A stretch of DNA of 37,341 nt from Azoarcus taiwanensis (GCF_012910885.1 NZ_WTVM01000025.1:1-37341); one strand, 5' to 3'; counted from the stretch's first letter, positions 1 to 8,826 are shown. Program-made: numbers and translations. The notes: generated from the sequence alone by a model not told the origin.

Positions 1-51
1 GTGATGCTCGTCGGCGAACAGGTCGGTCTTGATGGCGGTGCGTTTCTTCAT
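1..51 (-). CDS. Transposase N-terminus (partial, runs off window)
   Basis: Only the first 17 codons are visible, starting with ATG at 51 and giving [17 protein letters not shown]. This resembles the start of IS5-family transposases, which carry a DDE catalytic domain further along that cannot be seen here. There is no strong Shine-Dalgarno before the ATG, which is common for transposases. The identification rests on a short peptide plus the terminal-repeat-like sequence next to it, so it is tentative. Confidence 0.4.
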   Translation of the reverse strand, partial: MKKRTAIKTDLFADEHH

Positions 52-127
52 GGCTGGCGGCAGAGAACGAAATCAGGACAATCCAATTTTACCAATCACA
101 GAGGTGCCGAGGTTTTTCGAGGCGCCC
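1..127 (-). mobile_element. Partial insertion sequence (IS5-like), terminal end
   Basis: Reading the minus strand from 127 downward, the sequence opens with a terminal-repeat-like stretch, GGGCGCCTCGAAAAACCTCG (127-108), then about 55 bases of leader, then an ATG at 51 that begins [17 protein letters not shown] and runs off the window. That N-terminus resembles IS5-type transposases as I remember them, and terminal repeat, short leader and transposase start is the normal layout of such an element. The outer end lies at about 127, only 14 bases before the ectB start. The other end, the second inverted repeat and any target duplication lie outside the window, so family and completeness are inferred. 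Confidence 0.5.
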
Positions 128-141
128 TTATGGAGACGAGC

Positions 142-1407
142 ATGAATATCTTCGAGCAACTCGAGTCAGAAGTACGAGGCTATTGCCGCAATTTCCCGGC
201 AGTCTTCGACACCGCCAAAGGCGCCTGGATGACCGACGTCGACGGACGCCGCTATCTGGACTTCTTCGCCGGTGCCGGAGTGCTCAACTACGGTCACAAC
301 CCGGACCGCATCAAGTCGGTGCTCATCGACTACCTGACGCGAGACGGCATCACCCATACGCTGGACATGTACAGTGTCGCCAAGCAGAACTTCCTCGAGC
401 GCTTTCACGAGGTCATCCTTGCGCCACGCGCTCTTGACTACAAGATCCAGTTCCCGGGACCGACCGGCACCAACGCCGTGGAGGCCGCCCTCAAGCTTGC
501 GCGCAAGGTCACCGGCCGGGAACGCGTGGTGAGTTTCACCAACGCCTTTCATGGCATGACGCTGGGGTCGCTCGCGGTCACCGGAAACGGGTTCAAGCGC
601 GCCGGTGCCGGTGTACCCCTCAATCACACGATGGCCGTGCCCTTCGACGGTTACCTGGGCAATCACGTCGATACTCTCGATTATCTCGAGGCGATGCTGG
701 TCGATGACGGCAGCGGTCTCGACACGCCTGCCGCCGTGATTCTTGAAACGGTACAGGCAGAAGGCGGCGTGAACGTGGCCAGCGACGAGTGGCTGCGTCG
801 TCTGCGCGACATTACCAAGGCGCACGACATCCTGCTGATCGTCGACGACATCCAGGTCGGCTGCGGTCGCACCGGCGGCTTCTTCAGCTTCGAATCGTCA
901 GGCATCGTTCCGGACATCGTAACCCTGTCGAAATCCCTGTCCGGCTATGGTCTGCCGCTCGCGCTGGTGATGTTCCGCCCCGAACTGGACCAGTGGGCGC
1001 CCGGCGAACACAACGGCACCTTCCGCGGGCACTGCCCCGCCTTCGTCACCGCGACGGCTGCCCTCGACTTCTGGAAAGACGCCTGGCTCGAGAAGAGCGT
1101 CAAGGCCAAGGGAAAGCTGGCCGTGGAGCGCCTGTGCAAGATGGTCAAGAACTTCGGCGTCAAGGCCGAGGTGCGCGGCCGCGGACTGATTCTCGGTCTG
1201 GCGTTCGAGGATACCGAGCTGGCGGGCACGATCTCGGCCGCCTGCTTCGAGCGTGGTCTGATCATCGAAACTGCGGGCATCAACGACGAGGTGTTGAAGC
1301 TGCTGCCGAGCCTTACGATCAGCGAAGAGGAGCTTGAGAAAGGCCTCGACATCATCGAAGCCAGCCTTAAGGCCACCATGAAAGGCGACTCGCGCAGCGC
1401 GGCCTGA
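142..1407 (+). CDS. ectB: Diaminobutyrate--2-oxoglutarate transaminase
   Basis: EctB is a PLP enzyme that transfers an amino group from glutamate to aspartate-4-semialdehyde, giving L-2,4-diaminobutyrate, the first committed step of ectoine synthesis in the cytoplasm. The 421-residue protein begins with the EctB-typical [17 protein letters not shown] and has the class III aminotransferase core. The PLP lysine is K264 in [12 protein letters not shown], preceded by the [11 protein letters not shown] stretch. The reading frame is open back to base 1, but ATG 142 is chosen because GGAGA (132-136) sits 5 bases upstream and everything before about 127 looks like insertion-sequence DNA. ectC follows after 20 bases. 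ectA, which normally precedes ectB, is not seen, so the natural promoter may have been displaced. Confidence 0.95.
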   Translation: MNIFEQLESEVRGYCRNFPAVFDTAKGAWMTDVDGRRYLDFFAGAGVLNYGHNPDRIKSVLIDYLTRDGITHTLDMYSVAKQNFLERFHEVILAPRALDYKIQFPGPTGTNAVEAALKLARKVTGRERVVSFTNAFHGMTLGSLAVTGNGFKRAGAGVPLNHTMAVPFDGYLGNHVDTLDYLEAMLVDDGSGLDTPAAVILETVQAEGGVNVASDEWLRRLRDITKAHDILLIVDDIQVGCGRTGGFFSFESSGIVPDIVTLSKSLSGYGLPLALVMFRPELDQWAPGEHNGTFRGHCPAFVTATAALDFWKDAWLEKSVKAKGKLAVERLCKMVKNFGVKAEVRGRGLILGLAFEDTELAGTISAACFERGLIIETAGINDEVLKLLPSLTISEEELEKGLDIIEASLKATMKGDSRSAA

Positions 1408-1427
1408 ACGACTGGAGGAAAGCAATA

Positions 1428-1835
1428 ATGATCGTACGAAATCTGGAACAACTCATCGGCACCCCGGCAGAGGTGGACACCGAGGGCTGGACGAGTCGGC
1501 GCTTCATTCTCGACAAGGACGGAATGGGTTACTCGGTGCATGACACCTTGATCAAGGCCGGTGCCGTACTCGAGATGGAGTATCGCAACCATCTCGAGAC
1601 CGTCTATTGCATTGAGGGCGAAGGCGAGATCACCGACCTCGCAACCGGTCAGACCCATCCGATCCGACCGGGCACACTGTATGCACTCAACGCCAATGAC
1701 CGGCACATCCTGCGCGCCAATCGCGGCACGCACATGCGCATGGTCTGTGTCTTCAATCCGCCGCTCACCGGGCTCGAGGTTCATGACGAAACAGGCGCAT
1801 ATCCGTTGAACCAACCCACGACCGCTAGCGTATGA
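1428..1835 (+). CDS. ectC: L-ectoine synthase
   Basis: EctC closes the ring of N-gamma-acetyl-diaminobutyrate to form the compatible solute ectoine. The 135-residue protein is of normal family length and is a single cupin-fold domain. Visible family features are the N-terminal [12 protein letters not shown], the central [15 protein letters not shown] with likely metal-binding residues, and [11 protein letters not shown] strong GGAGG (1414-1418) lies 9 bases before the ATG, and the gene follows ectB by 20 bases, so they are probably cotranscribed. The acetyltransferase EctA that makes its substrate would have to be encoded outside the window. Confidence 0.96.
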   Translation: MIVRNLEQLIGTPAEVDTEGWTSRRFILDKDGMGYSVHDTLIKAGAVLEMEYRNHLETVYCIEGEGEITDLATGQTHPIRPGTLYALNANDRHILRANRGTHMRMVCVFNPPLTGLEVHDETGAYPLNQPTTASV

Positions 1836-1885
1836 AGCTCCGGACAGAATTTGCCCGTGGCTGAGCATCATCGAAGGACCACCAC

Positions 1886-2806
1886 ATGAACAGCAACACC
1901 CTCAGAAAAGACAGTGGCGAGTGCGACATCTACCCATCGAGGGTTCTCGACTCAGCCCGGATCATCCAGCGCCAGGACCCGGTGGTTTACGGCAGCGCAG
2001 CGGACGGACCGCTAGATGGCGCTCAGCTGGCTTCCTACGACGGCAAGGGATATCTCTGCATCGACGGGCTCCTCAGTACCGAAGAAATCGCAGTCTTTCT
2101 GGAGGAACTCGAAAGGCTGCGTGCGAGCGATCTGGTCAAGCATGCGCCCGAGGCCGTCGTTGAACCTGCGAGCCGTGACCTGCGCTCGGTGTTCGCGGTA
2201 CACAAGCTGAACCGCATCCTGGCGGGGCTATGCACCCACCCCAAAGTGGTGGCGATTGCACGCCAGCTGCTGGGCGACGAGGTCTATATCCATCAGTCGC
2301 GTATCAACTACAAGCCTGGTTTTCGCGGCAAGGAGTTCTACTGGCACTCAGACTTCGAGACCTGGCACGTAGAGGACGGCGTACCGCGCATGCGGATGGT
2401 GAGCTGCTCGATCAGCCTCACGCCCAATACACCCACCAACGGACCACTGATGATCATCCCCGGGTCGCATCGCGAATACGTTTCGTGCGTCGGCACAACC
2501 CCGGAGGACAATTACCAGCAGTCACTCAAGCGTCAGGAAATCGGTGTTCCTGATGACGCAACACTCGCCGACCTGGTCGAACGCCACGGCATCGACACCA
2601 TGTTGGGCGCGGCGGGCTCCGCTACGTTCTTCGAATGCAACGTCATGCACGGTTCAAACTCGAACATCACGCCGCTGCCCAGAAGCAACGTTTTCGTCGT
2701 GTTCAACAGCGTGTCCAACACGCCGGTCGAGCCGTTCTGCGGTCTCCCTCCCCGCCCCCCGTTCATCGCAGAGCGAGAGGACTTCACGCCGGTTGGCGAC
2801 CACTGA
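1886..2806 (+). CDS. ectD: Ectoine 5-hydroxylase
   Basis: EctD is a non-heme Fe(II)/2-oxoglutarate dioxygenase of the PhyH superfamily that converts ectoine to 5-hydroxyectoine using O2. The 306-residue protein contains the EctD signature around residues 151-167 (FYWHSDFETWHVEDG). The iron triad is H154, D156 and H255 (CNVMHGSNSN). RSNVFVVFNS near the C-terminus matches the 2-oxoglutarate-binding end of the family. The gene lies 50 bases after ectC; an AAGGACCACC stretch before the ATG gives a moderate ribosome site. It is the last gene of the cluster and is followed by a strong terminator. Because the reaction needs O2, hydroxyectoine should form only under oxic conditions. Confidence 0.95.
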   Translation: MNSNTLRKDSGECDIYPSRVLDSARIIQRQDPVVYGSAADGPLDGAQLASYDGKGYLCIDGLLSTEEIAVFLEELERLRASDLVKHAPEAVVEPASRDLRSVFAVHKLNRILAGLCTHPKVVAIARQLLGDEVYIHQSRINYKPGFRGKEFYWHSDFETWHVEDGVPRMRMVSCSISLTPNTPTNGPLMIIPGSHREYVSCVGTTPEDNYQQSLKRQEIGVPDDATLADLVERHGIDTMLGAAGSATFFECNVMHGSNSNITPLPRSNVFVVFNSVSNTPVEPFCGLPPRPPFIAEREDFTPVGDH

Positions 2807-2821
2807 GCAATCGCCACTGAA

Positions 2822-2856
2822 ACGAAAAACGGCACGTCATGCGTGCCGTTTTTCGT
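2822..2856. terminator. Bidirectional intrinsic terminator, ectD / dksA
   Basis: A perfect 15-bp stem (2822-2836 with 2842-2856) encloses a 5-base loop. Each arm has a run of five A or T (2825-2829 and 2849-2853), giving a U-tract in either direction. It lies between the convergent ectD and dksA stop codons and should end both transcripts. Confidence 0.9.
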
Positions 2857-2874
2857 ACGCGCAAACAACAGGGC

Positions 2875-3300
2875 TCACTTGGCCATCTGCCGCTCACGGA
2901 TCTCCTCAAGCGTCTTGCAGTCGATGCACAAAGTCGCGGTGGGACGAGCTTCCAGACGTTTTAGCCCGATCTCGACCCCGCAGCTGTCACAGTAACCGTA
3001 TTCGCCGCCATCAATCCTGGCCAATGTTTCGTTTATCTTCTTGATCAGGCGACGCTCTCGGTCACGGTTGCGAAGCTCGAGCGCCATATCCGATTCCTGA
3101 CTCGCACGATCGTTCGGGTCGGCAAAAACCGTATGGTCATCCTGCATCGTATGCACGGTGCGCTCGATATCCTCCATCATCTCCTTGCGGGCCGCCTCGA
3201 GAATCGACCGGAAATGTGCAAGTTGCGCCTCGCTCATGTACTCCTCACCCTTGGCGGGGACATAAGGCTTGAAATGCTTGTGCAGCGTATCGTCTGGCAT
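2875..3300 (-). CDS. dksA: RNA polymerase-binding transcription factor DksA
   Basis: DksA enters the RNA polymerase secondary channel and, with ppGpp, mediates the stringent response, including down-regulation of stable RNA promoters. The 141-residue protein has the coiled-coil tip motif D61-P-N-D64-R-A and a C-terminal zinc finger with C104, C107, C125 and C128. Length and motif order match E. coli DksA (151 aa). The ATG at 3300 has only a weak ribosome site. The gene lies divergent from a tRNA operon, itself a likely target of this type of control. A candidate promoter is found at 3333-3361. Confidence 0.97.
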   Translation of the reverse strand: MPDDTLHKHFKPYVPAKGEEYMSEAQLAHFRSILEAARKEMMEDIERTVHTMQDDHTVFADPNDRASQESDMALELRNRDRERRLIKKINETLARIDGGEYGYCDSCGVEIGLKRLEARPTATLCIDCKTLEEIRERQMAK

Positions 3301-3332
3301 ACCCGGATCCGGTTGTCGATCAGCGAAGCGCC

Positions 3333-3361
3333 CTTTTAGCAGATTAGTTTTTATGCATCAA
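3333..3361 (-). promoter_or_regulatory. Candidate sigma-70 promoter for dksA
   Basis: On the minus strand TTGATG (3361-3356) and TAAAAG (3338-3333) are separated by 17 bases. The implied transcription start is about 26 bases before the dksA ATG. Both hexamers are imperfect. Confidence 0.35.
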
Positions 3362-3432
3362 GCCTCCAAGCGACACTTGTTGTCATTTTTTCTCCAGAGC
3401 CACACCTCACCCCAAAAATCCGCAAAAGCCGT

Positions 3433-3461
3433 TTGACGCCCCGCGCTCGGGTGTGTATTAT
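3433..3461 (+). promoter_or_regulatory. Promoter of the tRNA operon
   Basis: TTGACG (3433-3438) and TATTAT (3456-3461) are separated by exactly 17 bases, and the implied start near 3468 falls just before tRNA-Pro. The stretch after the -10 is GC-rich (TCGCGGCTCTCGGGG), as is typical of stringently controlled stable RNA promoters. Confidence 0.7.
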
Positions 3462-3471
3462 TCGCGGCTCT

Positions 3472-3548
3472 CGGGGTGTAGCGCAGTCCGGTAGCGCGCT
3501 TGCTTTGGGAGCAAGATGTCGGGGGTTCGAATCCCTCCACCCCGACCA
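3472..3548 (+). tRNA. tRNA-Pro (TGG)
   Basis: A 77-nt cloverleaf with encoded CCA. The acceptor arms CGGGGTG and CACCCCG pair, the anticodon stem CTTGC/GCAAG frames the loop TTTGGGA with anticodon TGG, and the T-loop TTCGAAT is canonical. It is the first of three tRNAs in one operon. Confidence 0.95.
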
Positions 3549-3574
3549 CGGCTTACCCCGAACGCCCGCGGACT

Positions 3575-3651
3575 CTGCCCGTAGCTCAACTGGATAGAGC
3601 ACCGGCCTTCTAAGCCGGGGGTTACAGGTTCGATTCCTGTCGGGCAGGCCA
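3575..3651 (+). tRNA. tRNA-Arg (TCT)
   Basis: A 77-nt cloverleaf with encoded CCA. Acceptor strands CTGCCCG and CGGGCAG pair. The anticodon stem CCGGC/GCCGG encloses CTTCTAA with anticodon TCT, which reads AGA and AGG. The T-loop is TTCGATT. It lies 26 bases after tRNA-Pro. Confidence 0.95.
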
Positions 3652-3692
3652 ATCAGGTTTTCCGGCGGCAGACAAAGTCTGTTGTCGAAAAT

Positions 3693-3769
3693 GGCGGCAT
3701 TAGCTCAGTTGGTAGAGCACTGGATTGTGGCTCCAGTTGTCACCGGTTCGATCCCGGTATGTCGCCCCA
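3693..3769 (+). tRNA. tRNA-His (GTG)
   Basis: The acceptor strands GCGGCAT (3694-3700) and ATGTCGC pair, the discriminator is C, and the encoded extra G at position -1 (3693) is the identity element of tRNA-His. The anticodon stem CTGGA/TCCAG frames TTGTGGC with anticodon GTG. CCA is encoded at 3767-3769. It is the last tRNA of the operon and is followed at once by a terminator. Confidence 0.95.
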
Positions 3770-3776
3770 AGCATCA

Positions 3777-3809
3777 AGCATAAGCCCCCGAAAGGGGGCT
3801 TATGCTTTT
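3777..3809 (+). terminator. Intrinsic terminator of the tRNA operon
   Basis: A perfect 13-bp stem (3777-3789 with 3794-3806) with a GAAA tetraloop runs into TTTT. It begins 8 bases after the CCA end of tRNA-His. Confidence 0.92.
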
Positions 3810-3905
3810 CCAGCCGCTGATCCGTATCAGGTCCAATCCGCAGGGCCCTGCTCCGTTTCGCTCGTCTGTTGCGCAAAACCATCCCTCTCTCCAATGCTTG
3901 GCAGA

Positions 3906-3921
3906 CGTGATGCAGATCACG
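3906..3921. promoter_or_regulatory. CRP/FNR-type palindrome upstream of chemoreceptor
   Basis: CGTGAT-GCAG-ATCACG is a perfect 6-bp inverted repeat with a 4-base spacer, the geometry of FNR/Anr/Dnr sites (TTGAT-N4-ATCAA) but with GTGAT half-sites. It lies about 110 bases before the likely transcription start of the chemoreceptor gene. A regulatory role is only possible, not shown. Confidence 0.3.
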
Positions 3922-3991
3922 AACCAATGCTTCGAGCCAGAAAAACTCGGGCGCCAGACCCGTTTACTTGATCTGCGTGATTCCCCACATA

Positions 3992-4018
3992 TCAAGACTG
4001 ACGTAACTTGGCCGTAAA
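3992..4018 (+). promoter_or_regulatory. Sigma-28 (FliA)-like promoter of the chemoreceptor gene
   Basis: TCAAGACT, 11 bases, then GCCGTAAA matches the flagellar sigma-28 layout TAAAGTTT-N11-GCCGATAA with exact spacing, 5 of 8 matches in the -35 and 6 of 8 in the -10. The start would fall near 4025, giving a leader of about 57 bases to the preferred ATG at 4082. Confidence 0.55.
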
Positions 4019-4081
4019 TTAAACACAGCCCTTATGTCCGCAGATATCAACCGAAACAGACCATCCACCGGAGCATCAGCA

Positions 4082-6091
4082 ATGCTTTCCCCCAACAAGG
4101 CTAGCGCACCAGCCGGCCCTTCGATTGCCATGCAACTCGGCCTGCTCGTGGCCATCCCGCTAGTGTGTCTCGCCATCCTTTCGTATCTGATCATCAGTGC
4201 CAACCTAATTCAGTACCGGGATGCCCGTCTGACTGCGGCGATAGTCGATCTGAACGTCGCCACAGGTAATCTGATTCACCGGCTTCAGATCGAAAGAGGG
4301 GCAACAGCGGGCTTCCTTGGCTCGGGCGGTCGCGATTTCGTCAACGTGCTGCCGGAATATCGCGCGGACACCGACCAGGCGCTTCAGCGCTTCATGAACG
4401 TTTACGCTGCAAACCAGGCGGCCAAGATACCAGCGGTATCCGCTCGGGAGCAGGAGGTCGGGCGCCAGCTGCAGCAGCTGCAGGATGTTCGCAGCCGGGC
4501 GCAATCACTGACTCTTCAACCAGCCGAGAGCGCCGCCTATTACACCGGGACCATCGGGTACCTGATCTCCCTGAAGGCGACCGCCTCCGAATTCACTAAT
4601 GACCCAGACGTTGCCAGAGCTTCAACCGCTCTGGACGCCCTCGTCCGCGCCAAGGAATCCGCGGGTCTCGAGCGCGCGATGACAACCCAGGTCTACTCGA
4701 GTGGTCAGGCAACCGTTCAGCTGTTCATGCGCATCACCGAGTTGGTCAACCGCCAGGAAGCGCTGTTTGAGATCTTCCGCACGAACGCGACACAGGATGA
4801 AATCGCACGCCTGCAAACCATTGCCAATTCGGACGAAAGTCGATCAGTGACGACGTTCCGGAACACGCTCGCCGAAAAGTATCGTGAAGGCGGATTCAAC
4901 GTGCGCGCACAGGACTGGTTCGCAGCCAGCACTGCACGCATTGACCTGATGCACGGACTCGAGCAAACGGTGGCCGACAATATTCGCGGACTTGCAACAC
5001 GGCAGGAGGCTGCCGCCCAGAACAGCCTGTGGCTTACATCAATCGTTTCGCTGGTGGCGATTCTGCTCACCATCATCGCTTCGGTATGGATCGGGCGCGC
5101 AATCAGCAATCCGCTCAAGAAGCTCATCGCCATGGCCGAATTCGTCGACAAGAACGACGATTTCACACGACATGTGGACGCCACTGGCGTGCAGGAAGCG
5201 AGGCGCACTGCGGACGCCTTCAACAACCTCATCGACAAGTGCCGTCACATCCTCGGAGAGGTTCGCAGATCGAGCGATGAGCTCTCAGTTGCATCTCATT
5301 CGATCAACGAATCGAGCAGTCAACTCAACGCCAGCTCTGCCACACAGGCCGACTCCACATCCGCGGTCGCAGCGGCCGTTGAGGAGGCCTCGGTGAGCAT
5401 CAGCGAGACGGCCTCCAACGCGCAACGGGTTTCCGGCCTGGTCGAGAACGCGAGCCGCGAGACAAGTGAGGCACTCGAGCTGATGGACAACATGGTCAAA
5501 CGCGTCCAGGACCTTGCGCGCCAGGTAGAGAGTTCACGCACCAGCCTCGAGCTGCTCGAATCAAACTCTCAGGAGATAGGTGGCATCGTCAACACCATTC
5601 GCGAGATTGCAGAGCAGACGAACCTGCTGGCATTGAACGCAGCGATCGAGGCAGCCCGCGCGGGAGAACAGGGCCGCGGCTTCGCGGTAGTCGCGGACGA
5701 GGTTCGCAAACTGGCCGAACGAACGTCGATATCAACCGCCTCAATCAGCAAACTGATCGATGGTATTAAGGGCGGCATCGACGGCACCGTGGCGAGGATG
5801 AAGGAGGCCGACGAACACGTGTCTGGCAGCCTGGAAATCGTTTCGAGAACCGAGGCAGCGCTGCAACAGATCGGACGCAACTCCACCCAGGTCTCCGAGA
5901 GCGTCGAGGACATCACCCTCGCCCTGCGAGAGCAGGACGTTGCCGTGCAGCAGGTCGCGAGCAATGTCGAACGCATCGCGTCGATGACCGACAGCAACAG
6001 CGACGCTTCGCGCCGCAACTACGAGACGGCGAAAAGCCTTGACCATCTGTCGAGCTCACTCGACTACCTGGTACACCGCTTCAAGGTCTGA
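4082..6091 (+). CDS. Methyl-accepting chemotaxis protein with NIT sensor domain
   Basis: This inner-membrane chemoreceptor (669 aa) would bind a periplasmic ligand and control CheA through its cytoplasmic tip. TM1 lies at about 15-42. The periplasmic part (about 50-300) has the features of a nitrate/nitrite-sensing NIT domain, including [22 protein letters not shown]2 (about 314-337) leads into a HAMP domain and then a long signalling helix pair with the conserved tip around residues 505-548 ([20 protein letters not shown]). An in-frame ATG at 4034 would also be possible, but 4082 has GGAG (4070-4073) 8 bases upstream and fits the sigma-28-like promoter. The ligand is inferred from the domain only; it could be nitrate, nitrite or another small anion. 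No chemotaxis gene is adjacent. Confidence 0.9.
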   Translation: MLSPNKASAPAGPSIAMQLGLLVAIPLVCLAILSYLIISANLIQYRDARLTAAIVDLNVATGNLIHRLQIERGATAGFLGSGGRDFVNVLPEYRADTDQALQRFMNVYAANQAAKIPAVSAREQEVGRQLQQLQDVRSRAQSLTLQPAESAAYYTGTIGYLISLKATASEFTNDPDVARASTALDALVRAKESAGLERAMTTQVYSSGQATVQLFMRITELVNRQEALFEIFRTNATQDEIARLQTIANSDESRSVTTFRNTLAEKYREGGFNVRAQDWFAASTARIDLMHGLEQTVADNIRGLATRQEAAAQNSLWLTSIVSLVAILLTIIASVWIGRAISNPLKKLIAMAEFVDKNDDFTRHVDATGVQEARRTADAFNNLIDKCRHILGEVRRSSDELSVASHSINESSSQLNASSATQADSTSAVAAAVEEASVSISETASNAQRVSGLVENASRETSEALELMDNMVKRVQDLARQVESSRTSLELLESNSQEIGGIVNTIREIAEQTNLLALNAAIEAARAGEQGRGFAVVADEVRKLAERTSISTASISKLIDGIKGGIDGTVARMKEADEHVSGSLEIVSRTEAALQQIGRNSTQVSESVEDITLALREQDVAVQQVASNVERIASMTDSNSDASRRNYETAKSLDHLSSSLDYLVHRFKV

Positions 6092-6124
6092 ACTATCCCC
6101 AACCTATCGTCGAGGTCGACAAAA

Positions 6125-6149
6125 AAGGGGCGTGGTAATCACGCCCCTT
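6125..6149. terminator. Bidirectional terminator, chemoreceptor / pnp
   Basis: A perfect 10-bp stem (6125-6134 with 6140-6149) encloses a 5-base loop. An A-run (6121-6126) before it and CTTGTT after it allow termination in both directions between the convergent chemoreceptor and pnp genes. Confidence 0.8.
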
Positions 6150-6213
6150 CTTGTTACAGCAGCCGAACATGGAGAAGGTGCGCGGGATGTCCTCCGCGCA
6201 CCAGCCCGCTCGG

Positions 6214-8298
6214 TTATTCCTCAGCAGCCTTTTCGATCAAGGCTTTCATGCTGAGCTTGATCTTGCCGCGATCATCAGTCTCGAGCACTTTGACGCGAAC
6301 CTGCTGACCCTCCGAAAGATAGTCGGACACCGCGTTGACTCGCTCGTTGGCGATCTGCGAAATGTGGAGCAGACCATCCTTGCCGGGAAGGATGTTCACG
6401 ATGGCGCCGAAGTCCAGGAGACGCAGCACAGTGCCTTCATAGACCTTGCCCACCTCGGCTTCGGCGGTGATGTCCTCGATCCGCTTCTTGGCCGCTTCTG
6501 CGCCGCCAGGGTTGACCGACGAGATCTTGATACTGCCGTCGTCCTCGATCTCGATGACGGTACCGGTTTCTTCCTGCAGCGCGCGAATGACCGCACCACC
6601 CTTGCCGATCACGTCACGGATCTTGTCCGAATTGATCTTCATCGTGATCATGCGCGGCGCGTATTCGGACACTTCGCCACGATGCGAGGCCAACGCAGCC
6701 TTCATCTTGCCGAGGATGTGAAGCCGACCCTCACCCGCCTGAGCCAGCGCGACCTGCATGATTTCCTTGGTGATGCCCTGGATCTTGATGTCCATCTGCA
6801 GCGCGGTCACACCATTCTCGGTACCAGCCACCTTGAAGTCCATGTCGCCCAGGTGATCTTCATCGCCGAGGATGTCCGACAGCACCGCAAAACGGTTGCC
6901 GTCCTTGATCAGGCCCATCGCGATACCGGCAACGTGCGCTTTCATCGGTACGCCCGCGTCCATCATCGCCAGCGAGCCACCGCAAACCGAGGCCATCGAG
7001 CTCGAGCCATTGGATTCGGTGATCTCGGAGACGACGCGCACGGTGTAGCTGAAATCCTCAGCCTTGGGCAGCGCAGCGATCAGTGCGCGCTTGGCCAGGC
7101 GACCGTGGCCGACTTCGCGACGCTTGGTGATGCCGACGCGCCCGGTTTCACCGGTGGAGAACGGCGGGAAGTTGTAATGCAGCAGGAAGTTCTCGCGATA
7201 CTCGCCACCGATGGCGTCAATGATCTGCTCGTCACGTCCGGTGCCGAGGGTCGCGACCACCAGGGCCTGGGTTTCGCCACGGGTGAACAAGGCCGAACCG
7301 TGGGTACGCGGCAACACGCCGACACGGATGTCGATCGGGCGCACGGTGCGGGTGTCACGGCCGTCGATACGCGGCTCACCGTCGAGAATGCGGCTGCGGA
7401 CGATGCCGGCCTCGAGATCATGGAAGATATCCTTGAGCTCGTTGGACGACGGTGCCTCTTCCATCTCCTCGACAATCTTCGCGATCGTGGCGCTGCGGAT
7501 CTCGGAGATACGCTGGCTGCGTTCCTGCTTGCTGGTGAGGTTGAACGCGGCTTCGAGATCGGCGCCGGCGAGCTCGCGCACGCGTGCGATCAGAGCTTCG
7601 TTGGGCGCTGCGGGCTGCCAGTCCCATTCGGGCTTGCCGGCCACTTCAACCAGTTCGTTGATGGCGTTGATCGCGGCCTGCATCTGCTGATGGCCGAACA
7701 CCACCGAGCCGAGCATGATCTCTTCGGACAGTTCTTTCGCCTCGGATTCGACCATCAGCACCGCCGTAGCGGTTCCGGCGACCACGAGGTTGAGCTCGCT
7801 CTCCTGTAACTGGGAGGCGGTCGGATTGAGAATGTAGTCGCCGCCGATGTAGCCAACGCGGGCCGCACCGATCGGACCGTTGAACGGCACACCGGAGAGT
7901 GCCAGCGCTGCCGAGGCACCAATCATCCCAAGGATGTCGGGCGATAGGACCGTGACGATGACCTGAACTTCGTTGTAGAAACCATCGGGAAACAGCGGGC
8001 GAATCGGGCGATCGATCAGGCGGCAAGTGAGGGTTTCCTTCTCGCTCGGACGACCCTCGCGCTTGAAGAAACCGCCGGGAATCCGGCCTGCTGCGTAGAA
8101 CTTCTCGACGTAATCGACGGTGAGCGGGAAGAAATCGACACCCGGCTTGGGTTCGCGCTGCGCGACCACCGTGGCGAGCACGACGGTGTCGTCCATGTTG
8201 ACGATTACAGCACCGCCTGCCTGGCGAGCGACCTCACCGGTTTCGAGGGTAACGGTATGTGCACCGTAGGCAAATGTCTTCTTGATGGCGTTTGGCAA
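6214..8298 (-). CDS. pnp: Polyribonucleotide nucleotidyltransferase (PNPase)
   Basis: PNPase degrades RNA 3' to 5' by phosphorolysis and is a partner of RNase E in mRNA decay. The protein has two RNase PH-like domains separated by a helical domain, then a KH domain ([15 protein letters not shown]) and a C-terminal S1 domain ([20 protein letters not shown]). The frame is open to an ATG at 8331, but TTG at 8298 is preferred: GAGG (8310-8307) lies 8 bases upstream, and the product then begins [12 protein letters not shown], as PNPases usually do (694 aa). The longer version would translate across its own ribosome site. The gene follows rpsO in the same direction with a possible attenuator between them, as in E. 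coli. Confidence 0.96.
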   Translation of the reverse strand: MPNAIKKTFAYGAHTVTLETGEVARQAGGAVIVNMDDTVVLATVVAQREPKPGVDFFPLTVDYVEKFYAAGRIPGGFFKREGRPSEKETLTCRLIDRPIRPLFPDGFYNEVQVIVTVLSPDILGMIGASAALALSGVPFNGPIGAARVGYIGGDYILNPTASQLQESELNLVVAGTATAVLMVESEAKELSEEIMLGSVVFGHQQMQAAINAINELVEVAGKPEWDWQPAAPNEALIARVRELAGADLEAAFNLTSKQERSQRISEIRSATIAKIVEEMEEAPSSNELKDIFHDLEAGIVRSRILDGEPRIDGRDTRTVRPIDIRVGVLPRTHGSALFTRGETQALVVATLGTGRDEQIIDAIGGEYRENFLLHYNFPPFSTGETGRVGITKRREVGHGRLAKRALIAALPKAEDFSYTVRVVSEITESNGSSSMASVCGGSLAMMDAGVPMKAHVAGIAMGLIKDGNRFAVLSDILGDEDHLGDMDFKVAGTENGVTALQMDIKIQGITKEIMQVALAQAGEGRLHILGKMKAALASHRGEVSEYAPRMITMKINSDKIRDVIGKGGAVIRALQEETGTVIEIEDDGSIKISSVNPGGAEAAKKRIEDITAEAEVGKVYEGTVLRLLDFGAIVNILPGKDGLLHISQIANERVNAVSDYLSEGQQVRVKVLETDDRGKIKLSMKALIEKAAEE

Positions 8299-8365
8299 GG
8301 TGAATTCCTCTATGTCTTGACGCAGCAACACAACTGCAGGTTTTGTGGCCCCGGCAACCCAGAAA

Positions 8366-8405
8366 CGAAAAAGCCGGCAAGCCCGTCTTCGAGCTCTACC
8401 GGCTT
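8366..8405 (-). terminator. Terminator or attenuator between rpsO and pnp
   Basis: On the minus strand AAGCCGG (8377-8371 complement) pairs with CCGGCTT (8405-8399 complement) around a 21-base loop and runs into TTTTTCG. It lies downstream of rpsO, where E. coli also has a partial terminator before pnp. The long loop makes it moderate. Confidence 0.5.
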
Positions 8406-8470
8406 CTGGTGCTCATGGAGCCTTGGGATTCGCTTCGTGAGTCGACATGTTTGTCGATACGAGCGGCGTC

Positions 8471-8740
8471 TTACTTGCGCAGACCCAGACGCTCGATGAG
8501 GCCGCGATAGCTGTCGGCGTTCGTACGCTTGAGGTAGTCAAGCAGTTTGCGACGCTGGCTGACCATCTTCAACAGACCACGACGGGAGTGGTGATCCTTG
8601 GCGTTTGCCTTGAAGTGGCCGGTCAGGCCATTGATGCGAGCGGTCAGCAACGCGACCTGGACTTCCGGCGAACCGGTGTCGCCCTGTGCGCGTTGGAAAT
8701 CGGAGACGATCTGCGCTTTCTGTGCGGTTTCGAGAGCCAT
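8471..8740 (-). CDS. rpsO: 30S ribosomal protein S15
   Basis: S15 binds the central domain of 16S rRNA and nucleates platform assembly. The protein has 89 residues, the exact family length, with the conserved [23 protein letters not shown] and RRKLLDYLK segments. It sits between truB and pnp as in most proteobacteria. A sigma-70-like promoter lies directly upstream. In E. coli S15 represses its own translation; no test of that is possible from this sequence alone. Confidence 0.98.
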   Translation of the reverse strand: MALETAQKAQIVSDFQRAQGDTGSPEVQVALLTARINGLTGHFKANAKDHHSRRGLLKMVSQRRKLLDYLKRTNADSYRGLIERLGLRK

Positions 8741-8781
8741 GTGGTTTATTACTCGTTTGATCTTTAGAACTGAAGCACGTG

Positions 8782-8811
8782 AGTATATCCAATAATCACC
8801 GAACTACTCAA
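8782..8811 (-). promoter_or_regulatory. Candidate promoter of rpsO-pnp
   Basis: On the minus strand TTGAGT (8811-8806) and TATACT (8787-8782) are 18 bases apart, in the gap between truB and rpsO. The leader would be about 35 bases. Confidence 0.5.
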
Positions 8812-8826
8812 TAACTTCTCGCTTTT

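Noticed and set aside
1-141. N-terminal extension of ectB to a GTG at base 1
   Set aside because: These codons fall in insertion-sequence-like DNA, are not EctB-like, and precede the good ribosome site at 132-136.
3351-3652. Several small minus-strand frames between dksA and the tRNAs
   Set aside because: They run through the tRNA-Pro and tRNA-Arg genes and their promoter.
6151-7809. 552-codon plus-strand open frame
   Set aside because: It lies opposite pnp, whose protein is unmistakable; high GC keeps the antisense frame open and its translation has no domain character.
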